Assembly: GCA_964017155.1 (NCBI GenBank)
Contig: OZ024861.1
Coordinates: 22,047,213-22,111,212 of the forward strand
DNA from: Oasisia sp. SBJ-2009
Lineage: Eukaryota > Annelida > Polychaeta > Sabellida > Siboglinidae
DNA length: 64,000 nucleotides
Reading direction: 5' to 3'
Below are positions 60,561 to 64,000 of the stretch, piece after piece. Each line of letters starts with the position of its first letter. Position 1 is the first letter of the stretch. The notes beneath the pieces were generated by a model. The model did no database searches. It worked only from the letters and a program-made list of their open reading frames with translations, and was not told where the DNA came from. A program made the translations under genes and the position numbers.

Positions 60561-61703
60561 TTACTTGACGTGAGTAGCGGGGATCGCTTTGTCGGCGGTG
60601 CGACATGTGGACGCACCGTGATTCGTCCGTCGACAAATGGAACAGCGGTGGCTGTAAGGACAGGAACGCTTAGTACACCCACCTCTCTTGTTAAAGCGGA
60701 AGCAGTGACGCGTGAAGGCACCTGAACCGGTGCCGCCGGCACGAAAAGGGCGAGTGCCGCGTTGGTGGCGGAGGTGGTCTTCCACCTCGAATAGAATGTC
60801 GCTGCGGAAAATCTCCCAAGGCAGTGAACGTTCCGCCCACTGTATGCGGAATTGACCATCATATTCTGCAGCCGTAGGAAAACCTGCACGGTCGGCGATT
60901 CGGAGAATGTGTGACATGTAAGTGGTCATACCATAGCCCTCCTGCGGGAAAGCCTGTAGACGAATGGCTTGGTAGAGCAGGAACAGCTGAGTCCATTCCT
61001 GCAAAGTGGTGACAGGGACAACATCCTTGGAGCTGTCTTTAGGAGGAGTGCGGGGGTCAAAATTGATATCGATAGAGTGATTACGACGCAACCAACGAAG
61101 GGGAATATAATTTCCGGCAACAATTTTCTCCTTCAAAGAGTGACACACCCCCTGGCCCAACAAGCCGTATCCGGAGGAGAACGTCTCACCTGGAGAGCAG
61201 CCGGCCGATACCCGCGCGCGATCCTCAAAAGCACGCTCGTGGTGATCCCCGCCGACATCGTCGACCAACGCACGTGACGAGCAGGTGGAGCTGGCCGACA
61301 ACGAGCGATGTCTCGCGACGGGCCTAGGCGCTGAGCGTTTGGTGGTCTTGCTGCTCGGGGACATCGACCTGCCCGGCGACGGCGATGGCGACCTCTTACG
61401 GGAAGGCCTGCTGCCCCGTTGACGTGGAGATGCCGACCTGGACGAGGGAGGCGCCAGAGAAGCGGCAGCCTGTACGGAAGCGGCGTTGGCAGCAACGGTA
61501 TCGATGGCTTGACGTAACAGATGATCACGTTCGTCAAGGCGCTTGTCAACAGCAGTGGACACAGCCTCCACCAAGGTATGTAGGAGACCGGGGTCGATCG
61601 GCACAGCGTGATCAGGGACCCGCGTAGCAGCTCGGGTAGTTGTCGAACCGAGACGTGCCTTCGCCGATCTCGTGGTCGCACGGGTGGCGTAGAGCGAATT
61701 CAT
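60561..61703 (-). CDS. ORF1, gag-like protein with CCCH and CCHC fingers
   Basis: 380 codons. The N-terminal third is basic and Ser/Arg/Pro-rich (residues 85-135, SPSPSPGRS-type), the middle (about 180-310) is a folded-looking region (GNYIPLRWLRR, LQEWTQLFLLYQAIR, WEIFRSDILFEVEDH), and the C-terminus has Cys/His motifs: HCFRFNKRGGCTKRSCPYSH (333-352, CCCH-like) and CSICRRTNHGASTC (354-367, C-x2-C-x4-H-x4-C zinc knuckle). Proteins of this kind package element RNA into particles. The start is the first ATG downstream of a TATA-like site. The stop is about 100 nt before the ORF2 start used here. Confidence 0.85.
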   Translation of the reverse strand: MNSLYATRATTRSAKARLGSTTTRAATRVPDHAVPIDPGLLHTLVEAVSTAVDKRLDERDHLLRQAIDTVAANAASVQAAASLAPPSSRSASPRQRGSRPSRKRSPSPSPGRSMSPSSKTTKRSAPRPVARHRSLSASSTCSSRALVDDVGGDHHERAFEDRARVSAGCSPGETFSSGYGLLGQGVCHSLKEKIVAGNYIPLRWLRRNHSIDINFDPRTPPKDSSKDVVPVTTLQEWTQLFLLYQAIRLQAFPQEGYGMTTYMSHILRIADRAGFPTAAEYDGQFRIQWAERSLPWEIFRSDILFEVEDHLRHQRGTRPFRAGGTGSGAFTRHCFRFNKRGGCTKRSCPYSHRCSICRRTNHGASTCRTADKAIPATHVK

Positions 61704-61736
61704 GCTGTAAAAAACGAAACAGGGTGTTTTACACTG

Positions 61737-61781
61737 ACACCTGGCATATATAAAACGGCCAACTTAGTTGGCGCCAGGTGT
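61737..61781 (-). promoter_or_regulatory. TATA-like site inside nested inverted repeats before ORF1
   Basis: On the minus strand TTTATATA (61747-61754) lies 44 nt upstream of the ORF1 ATG. It is framed by ACACCTGGC (61737-61745) and GCCAGGTGT (61773-61781), with GCCAAC/GTTGGC nested beside it. A start site about 25-30 nt downstream would give a very short leader, so this may be an internal promoter separate from the long 5' region. Confidence 0.4.
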
Positions 61782-62299
61782 GTAAATGCATACCCGCTGC
61801 ATACAGCTGAAACACCGGCAATTAACCTCACCGATAAGAAATGCAACACCGCTTTCATGACTGGCATGTTATGGCCAGAGTTACGGATAACTCGGCACCA
61901 GAAAGTACAACGGTGTAATATGACGGCAAAACTGTATAGATGGCGTGTTACGGCTGATTTTCTCGGCGCCATGTGGAACAGCCGTAAAACAATGCCGGTA
62001 AAATCTGTACAGCTGAACAAAAAAAACCACACGGGCTTGGCGCCAGGAGAATCCTCAGTGAAGTGAACAATAACTGACAACAAAAAGAGAGGGCCCAAAA
62101 TTGGTGCTCACTAACCGCAGAGGGAACGCGCAAGGAAGAGATATAGCCCTGACAAGCCGCCGGCGTAACCTAAGCTGTGTAACTGGCCACCTCTTGGTGA
62201 CGCACAAAATGGGATAAAACAAAAATACGTTACAAAAGAATGGGTGCGTGTACACCGACATAACCAGGTAGTGACAAATGCTGACGGGCGTGTTCACAC

Positions 62300-62465
62300 G
62301 TGTACACACATATATACGTATATGCATACATACACTCACACATGTATATATACGTAACACATGCATATACACACATACAGACATACGCGTATACACACAC
62401 ATAAACAGAACCGCACATATACACACATGGAAACACATACGTACATACTTACAAATACACACAGT
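62300..62465. repeat. low-complexity ACACATA/TGCATA-rich region
   Basis: Irregular CA, TA and CATA repeats in the leader of the retrotransposon. Confidence 0.8.
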
Positions 62466-63383
62466 CAGAAATACAAACATTTATCAAAGGGATGCAAAAC
62501 GGGAAACCTGCCAATTGCCGCTGTAATGAAAACAGAAGACCTGTAACACAGCATGGGACAGCCACACACCAAAACCAGGGTGCCCCGTGCGTCGCAGCCT
62601 GTGGCAGGTGACGTTACCACCCGCCAGGATTAATCCAACCAGAACTCTAAGGCAGCCACCCGCGGCCATCTTCCTGGTGGTAATTACCCATCGTAAAATA
62701 GGGGCGGAGACCCTCAGTCAATAAGCCGTACGACAGACAGCAGCGATCGCCGGCGGCCGTCTGACCAGCCGCCAGCTGACCGGGGCATACCGCACCTCAG
62801 CCTGGAAGCCACAGTGAGTGAACGCGCCCATGAGACGATGCAAAAAACCAACGTGCAGACAGCCTAATACTTTCAGAGTAAATGAAAGTATCACTTCCGT
62901 AACATCTCACCGGCACGAAGGCAACAAGCAAACAACACATCTTGTACCGACTCACCCCAAGCCAAGGTCAGCCGAAAAAGTGCAGAGAGCTATCGCAATT
63001 AACAAACACCAAAAGGCGTCAAAACATGCGAACAAGAATATAGCATGTGTGACATACCACTACACGTGGAAAGAAAACTCACCTGACGTGGAGGGAGGCC
63101 CGCAGAATTGTGTCCAACTAACACCACGTATCTCGATGCCGGAAAACGTTAAGCTGCTATCGCAGAGTCAAAATCCGTGGTGTCCAGTCAAGACAGACAG
63201 CGGGACTGGCCGGTTAAGGTCACCGGACCCAATTTAAGAAGGAAGCCTGATCTTGGCCAGATGCCCCGTAAGCTGTCGGGCAAGCGCTGTCCTTAGAATG
63301 CCTAAATACACACCGTGTGACGCACAAGCTAACTCAGGGCTGCCCTCAAAATTGTATTGCATCCCGCTGGACACAATACTGTT

Positions 63384-64000
63384 ATGGGCTGTTCGGGTAC
63401 ACCATGGGCTGTTCGGGTACACCATAGGCTGTTTGGGTACACTATAGGCTGTTCGGGTACACTATAGGCTGTTCGGGTACACCATAGGCTGTTCGGGTAC
63501 ACCATAGGCTGTTCGGGTACACTATGGGCTGTTCGGGTACACCATGGGCTGTTCGGGTACACCATGGGCTGTTCGGGTACACTATGGGCTGTTCGGGTAC
63601 ACCATGGGCTGTTCGGGTACACCATAGGCTGTTCGGGTACAGCATGGGCTGTTCGGGTACACCATGGGCTGTTCGGGTACACCATGGGCTGTTCGGGTAC
63701 ACCATGGGCTGTTCGGGTACACCATGGGCTGTTCGGGTACACCATGGGCTGTTCGGGTACACCATGGGCTGTTCGGGTACACCATGGGCTGTTCGGGTAC
63801 ACCATGGGCTGTTCGGGTACACCATGGGCTGTTCGGGTACACCATGGGCTGTTCGGGTACACCATGGGCTGTTCGGGTACACCATGGGCTGTTCGGGTAC
63901 ACCATGGGCTGTTCGGGTACACCATGGGCTGTTCGGGTACACCATGGGCTGTTCGGGTACACCATGGGCTGTTCGGGTACACCATGGGCTGTTCGGGTAC
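63384..64000 (+). repeat. 20-bp minisatellite array 2, at least 31 units, cut by window edge
   Basis: The same unit and orientation as array 1, mostly GGCTGTTCGGGTACACCATG. The first dozen units mix CCATA, CTATA and CTATG variants like array 1, then it becomes nearly uniform from about 63660. Minus-strand frames of up to 218 codons (MVYPNSPWCTRTAHGVPEQP repeated) arise because the unit has no stop in any minus frame; they are not annotated as genes. Confidence 0.97.

Larger units (their letters stand above)
57366..63383 (-). mobile_element. DIRS/Ngaro-type tyrosine-recombinase retrotransposon
   Basis: About 6.0 kb on the minus strand with the order gag-like ORF1, RT-RNase H ORF2, tyrosine recombinase ORF3, which defines YR retrotransposons. 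No methyltransferase frame and no inverted termini were found, so Ngaro- or PAT-like organisation is more likely than classical DIRS. It sits between two arrays of the same 20-bp repeat in the same orientation. Left array stops after GGGTACACT and right array resumes with ATGGGC, so excision would restore an in-phase array. No target duplication is present, as expected for recombinase insertion. Alternatively the arrays are the element's own split direct repeats. ORF1 and ORF2 look intact; ORF3 has a frameshift. Confidence 0.85.
61704..63383 (-). other. 5' untranslated region of the YR retrotransposon
   Basis: A long leader with no convincing protein frame; the 132- and 141-codon minus frames here have no domain. 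Low-complexity CA/TA/CATG sequence lies at 62300-62465 and a GC-rich patch at 62560-62820. Adjacent to array 2 the last non-repeat bases are ACAATACTGTT. Confidence 0.5.

Noticed and set aside
60473..60889. 138-codon minus frame overlapping ORF1 and reaching the ORF2 start
   Set aside because: Overlaps the zinc-finger part of ORF1 in another frame and has no motif; a shadow frame.
61700..62098. 132-codon minus frame upstream of ORF1
   Set aside because: No domain, out of frame with ORF1, and interrupted by the putative promoter region; probably leader sequence.
57366..63383. Classical DIRS-1 type inverted terminal repeats and internal complementary region
   Set aside because: I compared both ends by eye and found no inverted similarity, only the same-orientation 20-bp arrays.
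63329..63985. 218-codon minus-strand frame of repeated MVYPNSPWCTRTAHGVPEQP
   Set aside because: It is the 20-bp satellite read in a frame without stops. All three minus frames are equally open and no promoter or conserved unique sequence is present.

Overview
The window is animal nuclear DNA: AT-rich, gene-sparse, with spliced exons, metazoan LINEs, tRNA-derived SINEs, MITEs and many microsatellites. No bacterial operon, rRNA, CRISPR or phage feature is present. Repeat content (a tyrosine-recombinase retrotransposon, RTE- and CR1/L2-like LINEs, a THAP/P-like element, recurrent TAGGCCTA) suggests a marine invertebrate. The phylum cannot be fixed from sequence alone.

Layout. 1-80: start of a minus-strand gene running off the left edge, in a CpG-rich promoter-like block. 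0.7-20 kb: non-coding DNA with four non-autonomous or inverted-repeat elements: a 524-bp TTAA-flanked palindromic MITE (4.58-5.10 kb), a 1.39-kb TA-flanked element carrying many copies of a GGGGCAAGACGGCCCC motif (11.28-12.67 kb), an inverted pair of exon-like segments (14.7-16.0 kb) and a TA-flanked MITE (20.1-20.9 kb). 21.4-49.9 kb: a minus-strand gene that I assembled from ten exons whose splice phases all agree (368 codons plus stop, function not recognised). Its introns hold a nearly full-length RTE-like LINE with a 16-bp target-site duplication (35.1-38.2 kb), CR1/L2-like LINE remnants and several copies of one SINE family. 53.6-55.0 kb: three plus-strand exons in head-to-head orientation with that gene, tentatively the 5' end of a TEX11/SPO22-like meiotic gene. 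55.1-55.9 kb: a short element with long terminal inverted repeats around a broken THAP domain.

57.0-64.0 kb: the most striking region. A 20-bp minisatellite array (18 units), bordered by a 22-bp-stem hairpin, is followed by a ~6-kb DIRS/Ngaro-type retrotransposon on the minus strand: gag-like ORF1 with zinc fingers, RT-RNase H ORF2, and tyrosine recombinase ORF3 broken by a one-base frameshift. The same 20-bp array then resumes (at least 31 units, to the window edge). The two arrays have the same orientation and would rejoin in phase if the element were removed, with no target-site duplication, as expected for recombinase-mediated insertion.

All gene models are read by eye from open frames, splice consensus and phase. 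None has transcript support here.
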